This document shows positions 17,974 to 25,263 of a DNA stretch of 52,179 nt, in pieces. Each line of letters starts with the position of its first letter. The stretch's first letter is position 1. The DNA comes from SURF-32 sp964648365 (GTDB lineage Bacteria > Planctomycetota > Phycisphaerae > UBA1845): positions 1 through 52,179 of the forward strand of contig CAZYLK010000020.1 of assembly GCA_964648365.1 (NCBI GenBank). Direction: 5' to 3'. A program made the position numbers and the translations under genes. The notes below the pieces were generated by a model. The model did no database searches. It was not told the origin of the DNA and saw nothing but the letters and a program-made list of their open reading frames with translations.

Positions 17974-18287
17974 CGTCCAACACTCCTCAAAGCGGCGTGG
18001 TCCGCTCCCACGGCCGCCCCCCGGATTATAGCCCGGCGCCGCCCCGCGCCCCGCGGGGCCGGCCGATCCTGCTTCCGGGGACGCCGATCCGGGGCTGCGT
18101 GGGCCGAATTCCGGGGTCAGGCTCGGCCCACCTGAAAAAAACGACCGCCGACGGTGTACGACGGACGTCTTTTCTGTTAGGATGTCATTAAGCCTGCGTG
18201 CCGCCCCGGCCGGCCCTCGTCTCCTGGCGGCGTACGCAAAGCCGACATGCAAATCGAATGTGTTTGATGCGAAAGGAGACCTTCTCA
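17974..18287. other. Divergent intergenic region, kinase and pre-pilin genes
   Basis: These 314 bp between divergent starts contain no gene I can support. They hold the AAAGGAG ribosome-binding site of the pre-pilin gene near 18271 and the GAGGAG of the kinase gene; TTAGGAT near 18176 could be a -10 for the pre-pilin but lacks a good -35. Confidence 0.4.
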
Positions 18288-19445
18288 ATGAAGACCGCTG
18301 TTTCCCCACGTCGGACTCGCAACCGCGGCGCGTTCACACTGATCGAATTGCTCGTCGTGATCGCGATCATCGCCCTGCTCATCTCGATTCTGCTGCCCTC
18401 GCTGCAGAAGGCGCGGGCGCAGGCCAAACGCAGCGTCTGCCTGGCCCATATCAAGGGCCTGGCCACCGCCAGCCGGCTTTATGCCGCGGAGGAGGAGGGC
18501 GGCTGGGCCATCCCGATCCATCCGCTGAATTTCAACCAGGATCCGGAGACGCCGACCTACATCGGCGCGTACGAGTGGGGCGGCAAGTCGGGCGTCGGCG
18601 AGACGGGGTTCTGCGGCGGCGCCAAGAAGCCCGAGTCCAGCAAGTTCGGCACCCGCTGCGGCTTCGGACCCGCCAGCCGCCCGCTGAACAAGATCGTCTA
18701 CAAGTTCGACTTCGCCGATTACCAGAACGACACGCCCGAGAAGCAGCTTCGAGACACGCGGCTCGATCTGAAGGACTTTCAGTGCGCCGGTGACGACGGC
18801 CCGCCGCGCGGCGCGCATTGCCAGAGCTGGATCGACGACGGGCAGACCTCGTCCTACGACTGGTTCGGCAACAGCTACGCCGCCAACGTCTTCCTGACCG
18901 GCGCCAGCAACGGCTCCGGCAAGCTGCACAGCAACTCGCCGTACCTGCGGCCGCTGTCGCGCGTCGCGAACGCCGCCCGCACGATCTACTACGAGGAGAA
19001 CATCGGGCGCTGGGCCTGGGCGTCGCAGCGCGAGATCTGCGGCCACCTCGGCCACCTCGGCGTCGACCTGGGGCCGCTCAAGACGCTGCGCGGCTGGCAC
19101 GGCGACGACTGGCACTACGTCCGAGCCTTCTGCGATGCCCATGCGGCCTATCAGAAGATGATCATCGAGGGCACCCGCGACGCCAACGGCTACTACGAGC
19201 ACTACGTCTCGGGCCGTTATGAGATCAACGACCGCGACTGGCCCCTGCGTAACACGGCGTGCCAGAAGGATCCGGGCACCGAACGGTTGACCTACGGCAC
19301 CGCGTCCTGCCTGATCGTCCGCGGTCCCGAGTGGCAGAAAGATACCCTGCCCGCGCCGCGCGTCTGCACCGACCTGAACGGCATCGGCGGCGGCTTCCGC
19401 CCGTCGTACGAGGGCTGCGTCTGCCCGAACATGCCGTGCAACTGA
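18288..19445 (+). CDS. Type II secretion/type IV pilin-like protein (prepilin N-methylation motif)
   Basis: A prepilin peptidase site (RGAFTLIELL, cut after Gly with Glu at +5) is followed by a single hydrophobic helix (VVIAIIALLISILLPSLQKA). A large globular domain of about 340 residues follows, with many Cys, Trp and Tyr residues. Planctomycetes encode many such large pseudopilin-like proteins, usually of unknown function and often with an H-x9-DG domain. It would be inserted by its leader helix and exposed outside the inner membrane. The start ATG has AAAGGAG ten bases upstream; the longer frame from 18198 lacks features. A strong terminator follows at 19502-19540. Confidence 0.88.
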   Translation: MKTAVSPRRTRNRGAFTLIELLVVIAIIALLISILLPSLQKARAQAKRSVCLAHIKGLATASRLYAAEEEGGWAIPIHPLNFNQDPETPTYIGAYEWGGKSGVGETGFCGGAKKPESSKFGTRCGFGPASRPLNKIVYKFDFADYQNDTPEKQLRDTRLDLKDFQCAGDDGPPRGAHCQSWIDDGQTSSYDWFGNSYAANVFLTGASNGSGKLHSNSPYLRPLSRVANAARTIYYEENIGRWAWASQREICGHLGHLGVDLGPLKTLRGWHGDDWHYVRAFCDAHAAYQKMIIEGTRDANGYYEHYVSGRYEINDRDWPLRNTACQKDPGTERLTYGTASCLIVRGPEWQKDTLPAPRVCTDLNGIGGGFRPSYEGCVCPNMPCN

Positions 19446-19501
19446 CGCAGGTCGGATCGGTCCCCCGGCTTCGGCCAGCGGGCCTATTGCGAAACCAACG
19501 G

Positions 19502-19540
19502 CCGGCGCCCGCGGAGCTCATGCGGGCGCCGGTCTTGCTT
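19502..19540 (+). terminator. Rho-independent terminator after the pre-pilin gene
   Basis: An 11-bp perfect stem (CCGGCGCCCGC at 19502-19512 with GCGGGCGCCGG at 19522-19532) is followed by TCTTGCTT. It separates the pre-pilin gene from the tRNA. Confidence 0.8.
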
Positions 19541-19646
19541 GCGCCGGCGCGCCCGACGCAGGCGCCGCGCATGCTCGACGCAGCCTTGCCGCGGCGAGGG
19601 ACCATTGCGAACGCGCCCGCCCGCCGTTATCCGTTGATCCGCAGCG

Positions 19647-19742
19647 GGGAGCGTCCGGACGCCTGGTGGGTCCCGCGGCCTTCAAAGCCGTTGAGGGGTC
19701 GTTAACGCGGCCCCTGGTGGGTTCGATTCCCATCCGCTCCCG
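19647..19742 (+). tRNA. selC: tRNA-Sec (anticodon UCA)
   Basis: The cloverleaf has the oversized form of selenocysteine tRNAs. The acceptor is GGGAGCG (19647-19653) with CGCTCCC (19735-19741) and discriminator G. The anticodon arm is GCGGC-CTTCAAA-GCCGT with TCA at 19682-19684. A long variable arm follows (AGGGGTCG with CGGCCCCT, an 8-bp stem). The T arm is GGTGGG-TTCGATT-CCCATC, so acceptor plus T stem total 13 bp, the hallmark of bacterial tRNA-Sec. CCA is not encoded. It reads UGA as selenocysteine with SelA, SelB and SelD, none of which lies in this window. Confidence 0.92.
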
Positions 19743-19803
19743 TGCGGTCGGGCGCGCCGTAGACGTGGAACACGCGCCGCGGTTGGGAAGAGTAAGGGTT
19801 TAG

Positions 19804-19831
19804 TGGACCTGGGGTTACGTGCCGATATAAT
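19804..19831 (+). promoter_or_regulatory. Promoter-like pair upstream of clpS
   Basis: TGGACC (19804-19809) and a perfect TATAAT (19826-19831) are spaced by 16 bp, roughly 100 bp before the clpS start codon. Confidence 0.5.
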
Positions 19832-19934
19832 CCCGAAGCAAGCGATCAGGCGGGATCGGCGGCCGGCAGTTCGCGCGCGACGTGCTTCGTGCGGATACCG
19901 GGCGCGGCCGGGTCGGCAGGGAGGATGAACCGAC

Positions 19935-20276
19935 GTGTCGGATCATAAAGAATCTTCGGTCGCGGTGGAGGCGGACGGCGGCGGACAGACGGCGGTGGCC
20001 GCGCCTCCGAAGCCCGCGCCAACCAAACCTCGCCCCAGGCTGCTCCCGCCGTTTCGGGTTCTGCTGCACAACGACGAGGTCAACACCATGGAGCACGTGA
20101 TCCTGACGATCATGAAGCTCATGGGAAGCCCGGTGGAAGATGCGGTCGAGAAGACCATCGAGGCACACAACACGGGCGTCGCCCTGCTGCTGGTCACACA
20201 CAAGGAGCGGGCGGAGCTTTATCAGGAGCAGTTCGCCACCTTCAAGCTCACCGTCACGATCGAGCCGGAAGCCTGA
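19935..20276 (+). CDS. clpS: ATP-dependent Clp protease adaptor ClpS
   Basis: The adaptor hands N-degron substrates to ClpAP. Its 113 residues comprise a disordered N-terminal extension (Ala/Pro/Lys-rich, about 36 residues) then the ClpS core: PPFRVLLHNDEVNTMEHVI, including the Asn-Asp pair of the N-end residue pocket. AHNTGVALLLVTHKERAELYQEQ provides the His of the pocket and the ClpA-binding face. The GTG start follows GGAGG at 19920-19924 by ten bases. A TATAAT box lies about 100 bp upstream. No clpA is adjacent. Confidence 0.94.
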   Translation: MSDHKESSVAVEADGGGQTAVAAPPKPAPTKPRPRLLPPFRVLLHNDEVNTMEHVILTIMKLMGSPVEDAVEKTIEAHNTGVALLLVTHKERAELYQEQFATFKLTVTIEPEA

Positions 20277-20426
20277 TCCGAAGATGGCGCCGCTTTGCAG
20301 CCGGTGGTATTGCGCGCCGGTCTGCTACCGGCGGTCCCGTTGCACCGGATTGCAATCGACGATCCGATCGCCCAAGTCCGCGGGGACCGCGCCGCCACAT
20401 CGTCGTCTGTCCACCGGCAACCGGCT

Positions 20427-20864
20427 CTACGCTTCCACGAGTTCGGCCTGCTCCGTCAGGATCTTGCAGGAGGCATCGCTGAAGGCGTCGGCGAAGCGGT
20501 CGAACGCCGCTTCCAGGCAGCTTTGGAACCAGTGCGCGTGTACGTCTCCGAGGTCGGCCGATTCGCGCAGGTCCGGCACGTTGGCCCGGGGCACGGCGAA
20601 CTCCGCCCGGAAGCCGCACCGATCGACGCCCTCCATCGACAGCGTCGTCAACAGATAGGCGTTCTCGGACAGGGCGAACTTGTAGGTCCGAAATCCGGGT
20701 CGGTGCTGCGGGGTGGTCGTGGAGAAGCCGTGCTGATGGGTGAAGTCGCCGAAGTCGTCCAGAATCGGCTCGAAAGCGTCCACCATCTGGCGTTCGAACC
20801 AGTCGTTGAACGTGCTGCGGACGGTCTCCATCTTTCGGGCGAATCGTTCCTTCCAGGCGCTCAT
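20427..20864 (-). CDS. Hypothetical protein, 145 residues
   Basis: A compact soluble protein starting MSAWKERFARKMETVRSTF, with no signal peptide or membrane helix. It is rich in aromatic residues (NDWFERQMVDAFEPILDDF, AHWFQSCLEAAFDRFADAF). A mixed alpha/beta pattern suggests one folded domain. I do not recognise the family. GGGAG lies about nine bases before the ATG. It is convergent with clpS and divergent from panD, so no operon context suggests a role. Confidence 0.72.
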   Translation of the reverse strand: MSAWKERFARKMETVRSTFNDWFERQMVDAFEPILDDFGDFTHQHGFSTTTPQHRPGFRTYKFALSENAYLLTTLSMEGVDRCGFRAEFAVPRANVPDLRESADLGDVHAHWFQSCLEAAFDRFADAFSDASCKILTEQAELVEA

Positions 20865-21002
20865 TCACACACTCCCACGACCATCGAATCGGTTACCGGA
20901 ACCCGCCGGGCGGGACGGGGCGATCACCCCGCCGGGGCAAGCCTACGATATCCAGCCGCGGCACGGCGCCGCCTGGCGGCGTCTGCGGCGTTGCCGGCCT
21001 TT

Positions 21003-21031
21003 TTGACAACCGGCACGGGTTATGCAAGAAT
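21003..21031 (+). promoter_or_regulatory. Promoter-like pair upstream of panD
   Basis: A perfect TTGACA (21003-21008) is followed after 17 bp by AAGAAT (21026-21031), 33 bp before the panD start codon. Confidence 0.5.
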
Positions 21032-21063
21032 CCTCCAACGTTCACCGACGCGAGTCATAAGCC

Positions 21064-21468
21064 GTGAAAGTACAAGTGCTTCGCTCCAAACTGTTCCAGG
21101 CGCGCATCACCCAGGCGGACATCGAGTACGAGGGCAGCCTGGGGATCGATACCGAGCTGATGGATCTGGTGGGGCTCTATCCGTACGAGAAGATTCTCGT
21201 CTCGAACATCAACAACGGCAGCCGGCTGGAGACCTACGCCATTCCGGAGGCAGCCGGCTCGCGCCGGATCGTCCTCAACGGCGCCGCCGCCCGTCTGGGC
21301 TGCGCCGGCGACCGGATTATCATCATGTCGTTCGCCTGGGTTAAGGAGTCGGCGCTTCGCGACGGGACGTTCAAGCCCCGCACGGCCCGGCTCGACGAGC
21401 ACAACAACCCCATCCCGGCCGCCGGCGGCAACGGCCGTCCCGCCGTGCGGGCGGCGCAACTGACGTAG
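21064..21468 (+). CDS. panD: Aspartate 1-decarboxylase PanD
   Basis: Makes beta-alanine from aspartate for pantothenate and CoA synthesis. The 134-residue proenzyme has the self-cleavage site Gly24-Ser25 in YEGSLGID, which yields the pyruvoyl cofactor. Lys9 (RSKLFQ), Tyr58-type YPYEKILVSN and the NGAAARLGCAGDRIII segment are also present. Length and numbering match the canonical enzyme. The start is GTG with a weak ribosome-binding site, just downstream of a good TTGACA box. The 3' side abuts a 123-bp inverted-repeat element that could also act as its terminator. Confidence 0.95.
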   Translation: MKVQVLRSKLFQARITQADIEYEGSLGIDTELMDLVGLYPYEKILVSNINNGSRLETYAIPEAAGSRRIVLNGAAARLGCAGDRIIIMSFAWVKESALRDGTFKPRTARLDEHNNPIPAAGGNGRPAVRAAQLT

Positions 21469-21474
21469 CTCGCC

Positions 21475-21597
21475 GAAGAAAAGGTGTCAGGATGATTTTT
21501 CAGCAGCGCGCGTCCGCGCCTGGATCATCCACCGCGGAGTGTGACACTTCCAAACTTGGGACCGGTGTCCGAAAAATCATCCTGACACGTTTTCTTC
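21475..21597. repeat. 123-bp inverted-repeat element (MITE- or REP-like)
   Basis: A 27-bp arm at 21475-21501 (GAAGAAAAGGTGTCAGGATG, then ATTTTTC) and its reverse complement at 21571-21597 differ at one position. They flank 69 bp of non-coding sequence. The arms can form a long hairpin with T-rich ends, so the element may double as a bidirectional terminator between panD and the serine acetyltransferase gene. No target duplication was recognised. Confidence 0.82.
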
Positions 21598-21619
21598 AAC
21601 CGCCGACGGATGTCGCATC

Positions 21620-22606
21620 ATGAAGACCGGATACTTCGACTTCGGCCGGGAGTTGGACACGCTGGTGGACAAGCTCGTCGCCAGCTACCGCGCCCGCCGC
21701 AAGATTCAGCACATCGACCGGGTCTACCTGCCCTCGCGCCGGCAGATCGTGACGATGACGGAAGGGATGCTGGAGTTGGTGTATCCGGGCTTTTTCGGCC
21801 ACCAGCATCTGACCGAATTCAACGCGCGGTACCACGTCGGCGACCTGCTGCCCAAAGTCGCGGACCTGGTCTTTCACCAGGTGTTCAACTGTCTCTGCTA
21901 CGATCAGGAGGCCCGCGACCCGGCCGGCGTGCAGGACCGGCCGTGCGACAAGCGGGCCAGAAAGCTGACGCACGAGTTTCTCGAACGGCTGCCGGCGCTT
22001 CGCGACGTGCTGGAGACGGACGTTGAAGCTGCCTTCCACGGCGACCCGGCCGCGAGCAACTTCGACGAAGTGATTCTCGCGTACCCCGGGTTGTTTGCGG
22101 TGACGGTCTACCGCCTGGCGCACGAGTTCTACCGGTTGGAAGTTCCGATTCTGCCGCGCGTCATGTCGGAATGGGCGCATGCGCAGACAGGCGTGGACAT
22201 TCACCCGGGCGCACAGATCGGCGAGAACCTCTTCATCGACCACGGCACGGGAGTCGTGATCGGCGAGACGACGGTGATCGGCGACAACGTGAAGATTTAC
22301 CAGGGCGTGACGCTGGGGGCGCTGTCGATTCCGAAGGATGAGCGCGGCCGGGCGATCCGGGGCGTCAAGCGGCATCCGACGGTCGAGGACAACGTGACGA
22401 TCTACGCCAATGCCATCGTGCTGGGCGGCGATACGGTGCTGGGCAAGGGGTGCGTGGTCGGCGGCTCGGTCTTTCTGACCAGCAGCGTTCCGCCGGGCTG
22501 CACCGTGACGTTCAAACCGCCCGAGCTTCACTATCGCAACCGCAAACCGGCGGGCACGGCCGCGCCCCCGCTCGAAGCGACGGTGATGCCGGATTATCAG
22601 ATTTGA
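21620..22606 (+). CDS. cysE: Serine O-acetyltransferase (CysE/EpsC type)
   Basis: Transfers acetyl from acetyl-CoA to L-serine, the first step of cysteine synthesis. The 328 residues include an N-terminal alpha domain (about 1-190). The left-handed beta-helix of hexapeptide repeats follows: HPGAQIGENLFIDHGTGVVI, GETTVIGDNVKIYQGVTLGA, then HPTVEDNVTIYANAIVLGG and VVGGSVFLTSSVPPG. Active-site His residues are in DIHPGA and IDHGTG. The long N-terminus (ARRKIQHIDRVYLPSRRQI) fits the EpsC-like branch seen in planctomycetes. The GGGAGTVA hairpin element begins 2 bp after the stop codon. Confidence 0.93.
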   Translation: MKTGYFDFGRELDTLVDKLVASYRARRKIQHIDRVYLPSRRQIVTMTEGMLELVYPGFFGHQHLTEFNARYHVGDLLPKVADLVFHQVFNCLCYDQEARDPAGVQDRPCDKRARKLTHEFLERLPALRDVLETDVEAAFHGDPAASNFDEVILAYPGLFAVTVYRLAHEFYRLEVPILPRVMSEWAHAQTGVDIHPGAQIGENLFIDHGTGVVIGETTVIGDNVKIYQGVTLGALSIPKDERGRAIRGVKRHPTVEDNVTIYANAIVLGGDTVLGKGCVVGGSVFLTSSVPPGCTVTFKPPELHYRNRKPAGTAAPPLEATVMPDYQI

Positions 22607-22607
22607 T

Positions 22608-22925
22608 GGAAGAAGGGAGTGAGGGAGTAAGGGATCGAGGGAGTAAGGGAAGAGAAGATGGGAGAGTCGTACCGCTGATTGGCTCGTAGCCGAAGGCGTC
22701 GGCGGCGGGAAGAGCGGCGTAACGGGACAAGGGAAAAGCAGACGAGAGCGCTGCGCCTTCTGTCAGTTCGGACTCCGCGGCGATCGTCGGCCGAGGTGAC
22801 TGCAAGTCTTACTCCCGCACTCCGTTATTCACGCAGCCGACGCTCCCTTTCAGGTACGAGCCACAACAGGGCACGATTCTCCCATCTTCTCTTCCCTCAC
22901 TCCCTTACTCCCTGACTCCCTTCCG
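22608..22925. repeat. GGGAGTVA hairpin element, intergenic copy
   Basis: The left arm (22608-22665) is GGAAGAAGGGAG followed by 8-bp units GGGAGTGA/GGGAGTAA and a GGGAAGAGAAGATGGGAG inner end. The right arm (22879-22925) is its near-perfect reverse complement (CTCCCATCTTCTCTTCCC, then TCACTCCC/TTACTCCC/TGACTCCC units and TTCCGC). The 213-bp loop has no gene. It fills the gap between cysE and the zinc-ribbon gene. The same arms occur in three places inside dnaE2. Units here include TAA and TGA without restriction. Confidence 0.9.
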
Positions 22926-22936
22926 CAGGCCGCAGG

Positions 22937-23455
22937 CTAGCTGATCCGCGTCAGCAGGTTCTTGAGAAATCCCTGGATAAGGGGCGTGGGAATTCCCTCA
23001 ACCCTGATCCCGAGCTGATCCACCATCATGCCCTGGATGTAATCTCGGGCGGCGCCGGGGCGCTGTCGCAGGCGCGAGACGACGCGGTCGGCCATCTTCA
23101 GATCACTGCCGTGCATGGCACGAACGAAGTTCTCGACCTCGACGGGGATGTCGACGAGCACGGCGTCGCCGTCGGCGGCGCGTCGAGGGCCGGTCTTGGG
23201 CGTATCGGCGCCGGCGGGGCGGGCTTCGTCGTGATCAACCGCGGCCGCGTAGTCGATGGATTCCTTGCGGAGCTGCGCTTCGCGGGCGGCGAAGGTGGAG
23301 TCGATGGGCGCGAGGCCGATCTCGTCAGACTCGGAGGGCGGCGCGGGGATGAACACGCTGACGTTGCAGAAGGGACACTTGCCGCGCCGGCCGCCGGCGT
23401 TGTCGGGGGCTTTGACCGAACGACCACAAGACTGGCATTTGAACTCAATGGACAT
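22937..23455 (-). CDS. Zinc-ribbon protein of unknown function
   Basis: The 172-residue product starts MSIEFKCQSCGRSVKAPDNA and has a CxxC pair followed by CPFC, an N-terminal zinc ribbon like those seen in many planctomycete proteins. A charged middle (EARPAGADTPKTGPRR) and an alpha-helical C-terminal region (VENFVRAMHGSDLKMADRVV) follow. The helical part is not a family I can name. GGGAG stands eight bases before the ATG; the longer frame from 23515 starts in unrelated sequence. Its stop codon lies about 12 bp from the end of the hairpin element. Confidence 0.78.
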   Translation of the reverse strand: MSIEFKCQSCGRSVKAPDNAGGRRGKCPFCNVSVFIPAPPSESDEIGLAPIDSTFAAREAQLRKESIDYAAAVDHDEARPAGADTPKTGPRRAADGDAVLVDIPVEVENFVRAMHGSDLKMADRVVSRLRQRPGAARDYIQGMMVDQLGIRVEGIPTPLIQGFLKNLLTRIS

Positions 23456-23651
23456 TGTGTCTACTCCCTTTTCTTCTGCGCCCCGCGTCTGTGCTGCGCC
23501 GCCGGCCTGCTGCAACGGCTGACCTTACCCGTGGCGCCGGATTCAAACGGTGGAACCACGGGGCGAAAGCCGGCGCCACAAGGAGCGTGCGTGCCCGATT
23601 CAGCGCTCCTGCCACGCGTGCGGCCGATGCGACATCCATTTCAACGGGCTG

Positions 23652-24980
23652 TCAGACCATCGCCTCGCCCGCTCTGGCACGAAAGAGCAATCGTATCGGC
23701 ACCTCTTCGAACGGCAAGTTGCTCCGCAACCGGTTGGTGATGAATCGCTGGTAGGTCTGCGTGACCAGCGCCGGTCGGTTCACGAAAATGACGATCGTCG
23801 GCGGTGCGACCGAGACCTGCGTGGCGTACAGGAACTTCGGGCTCTTGTTGCCGCGCTTCGGCCGGGGGGCGTTGGCGGCGACCGCGTCCTGAATCACCGT
23901 GTTCAACCTGGACGTGCTCACGCGAACGCGGGCCTGCTTGAAGAGGGTCGTCGCCAGGTCCACGGCGGCGTCTACGTTGTGGCCGGACACCGCGGACGTG
24001 AACGCCACCGGCGCGAAGTCGAGCATGGGCATCACTTTGGTCAGATAATCGCCGTAGGCGTTGGTGTCCGCCCGGCCCTTGGCCAGATCCCACTTGTTGA
24101 CGACGATCGCGCAGGGTTTCCGCTCCTCCAGGATCAGGTGGGCGAGGCGTTTGTCTACCTGCCCGACCGGCTCGGTGGCATCGACGAACAGCATCACGAC
24201 GTCGGCGCGGCGTATTGAGGCGAGCGCGCGTTCGTAGCCGTAGTACTCGATGGGGTCCACCATACGGCTCTTCTTGCGCACGCCGGCGGTGTCGATCGCG
24301 ACGAGCGTTCGCCCGTCCTTTTCGAAACGCACGTCGACGCTGTCGCGCGTGGTGCCGGGGATTTCGCTGACGATCATGCGCTCCTGGCCCGCCAGCGCGT
24401 TGATGAACGTGCTCTTGCCGGCGTTGCGTTTGCCGACGATGGCGACCTTCATCACCGGTTCGATCGGCTCGTCGCCTTCGTCCGCCGGCAGCGCCGCCAG
24501 CAGCGCCTCCGTGAGTTCTCCGCGTCCGCCGCCGCTGATCGCGCTGATGCAGAGCGGCTCGCCGAAACCGAGGCGGACGAACTCGCCGACCTGGGCCGCC
24601 ATGTGCGGCTCGTCAACCTTGTTGGCGACGAGCAGGGTGCGCTCCCGGTAGCGCTTCAGCAGTTCGGCCGTGCGGCGATCGAGGGCGCTAAGCCCCTCGC
24701 GCGCGTCCACCAGGAAGATGATCAGGCTGGCTTCGCCGACGGCGAACTCGATCTGGCGCTCGACGTGTTCGCCGAGGTCATCGCGGTCGACGATGCCGAC
24801 GCCGCCGGTGTCGACCAGTTCGACGTAGCGCCCCTCGAGTTCACAGATGGCGGTAACCCGGTCGCGGGTCACCCCGGCCGTGGGGTCCACGATGCTGATC
24901 CGTCGGCGCATGAGGGTGTTAAAGAGGGTGCTCTTGCCCACGTTGGGGCGGCCGACAATGGCGACGACGGGAATTCCCAT
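23652..24980 (-). CDS. der: Ribosome-assembly GTPase Der (EngA)
   Basis: Tandem-GTPase needed for 50S subunit maturation. The 442 residues hold G domain 1 (GRPNVGKST, DTGG, NKVD), G domain 2 (GKRNAGKST, DTAGVRKKSR, NKWD) and the C-terminal KH-like domain (KSPKFLYATQVSVAPPTIVI, then FVNRP). All Walker and switch motifs are present in both domains; the second P-loop has Arg-Asn-Ala in place of the more common Pro-Asn-Val/Ala. The length is normal. The gene is divergent from the REC-GGDEF-HD-GYP gene. Confidence 0.96.
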   Translation of the reverse strand: MGIPVVAIVGRPNVGKSTLFNTLMRRRISIVDPTAGVTRDRVTAICELEGRYVELVDTGGVGIVDRDDLGEHVERQIEFAVGEASLIIFLVDAREGLSALDRRTAELLKRYRERTLLVANKVDEPHMAAQVGEFVRLGFGEPLCISAISGGGRGELTEALLAALPADEGDEPIEPVMKVAIVGKRNAGKSTFINALAGQERMIVSEIPGTTRDSVDVRFEKDGRTLVAIDTAGVRKKSRMVDPIEYYGYERALASIRRADVVMLFVDATEPVGQVDKRLAHLILEERKPCAIVVNKWDLAKGRADTNAYGDYLTKVMPMLDFAPVAFTSAVSGHNVDAAVDLATTLFKQARVRVSTSRLNTVIQDAVAANAPRPKRGNKSPKFLYATQVSVAPPTIVIFVNRPALVTQTYQRFITNRLRSNLPFEEVPIRLLFRARAGEAMV

Positions 24981-25263
24981 GATCCGGACTCTCGAAAGCG
25001 GCCGGACGCGCGGGCCGGCGATCGGACGAACGGCAGGGATTATAGCGGCGGGGGCGACAGGATCACGGGCGCCTGCCCGCCTCCTTCGGCGGCGCTCGTA
25101 CGGTAATTACCCCCGTAGATACCGGCCGTTACGCGCCGCGGCCGCGGGGCGCCAGCCCATGTCCGCAGTTGAATGAACCGATGAGACGGCGTCGAGTCTC
25201 ATCTGTCCGCGTTAACTAGCGTCCTATAACTTGCCACATGGCGGCAAGATCGGCAGCGAAACA

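Noticed and set aside
16543..18135. 530-codon plus-strand open frame opposite the kinase gene
   Set aside because: Antisense shadow of the kinase-TPR gene; no motif and the sense frame is clearly coding.
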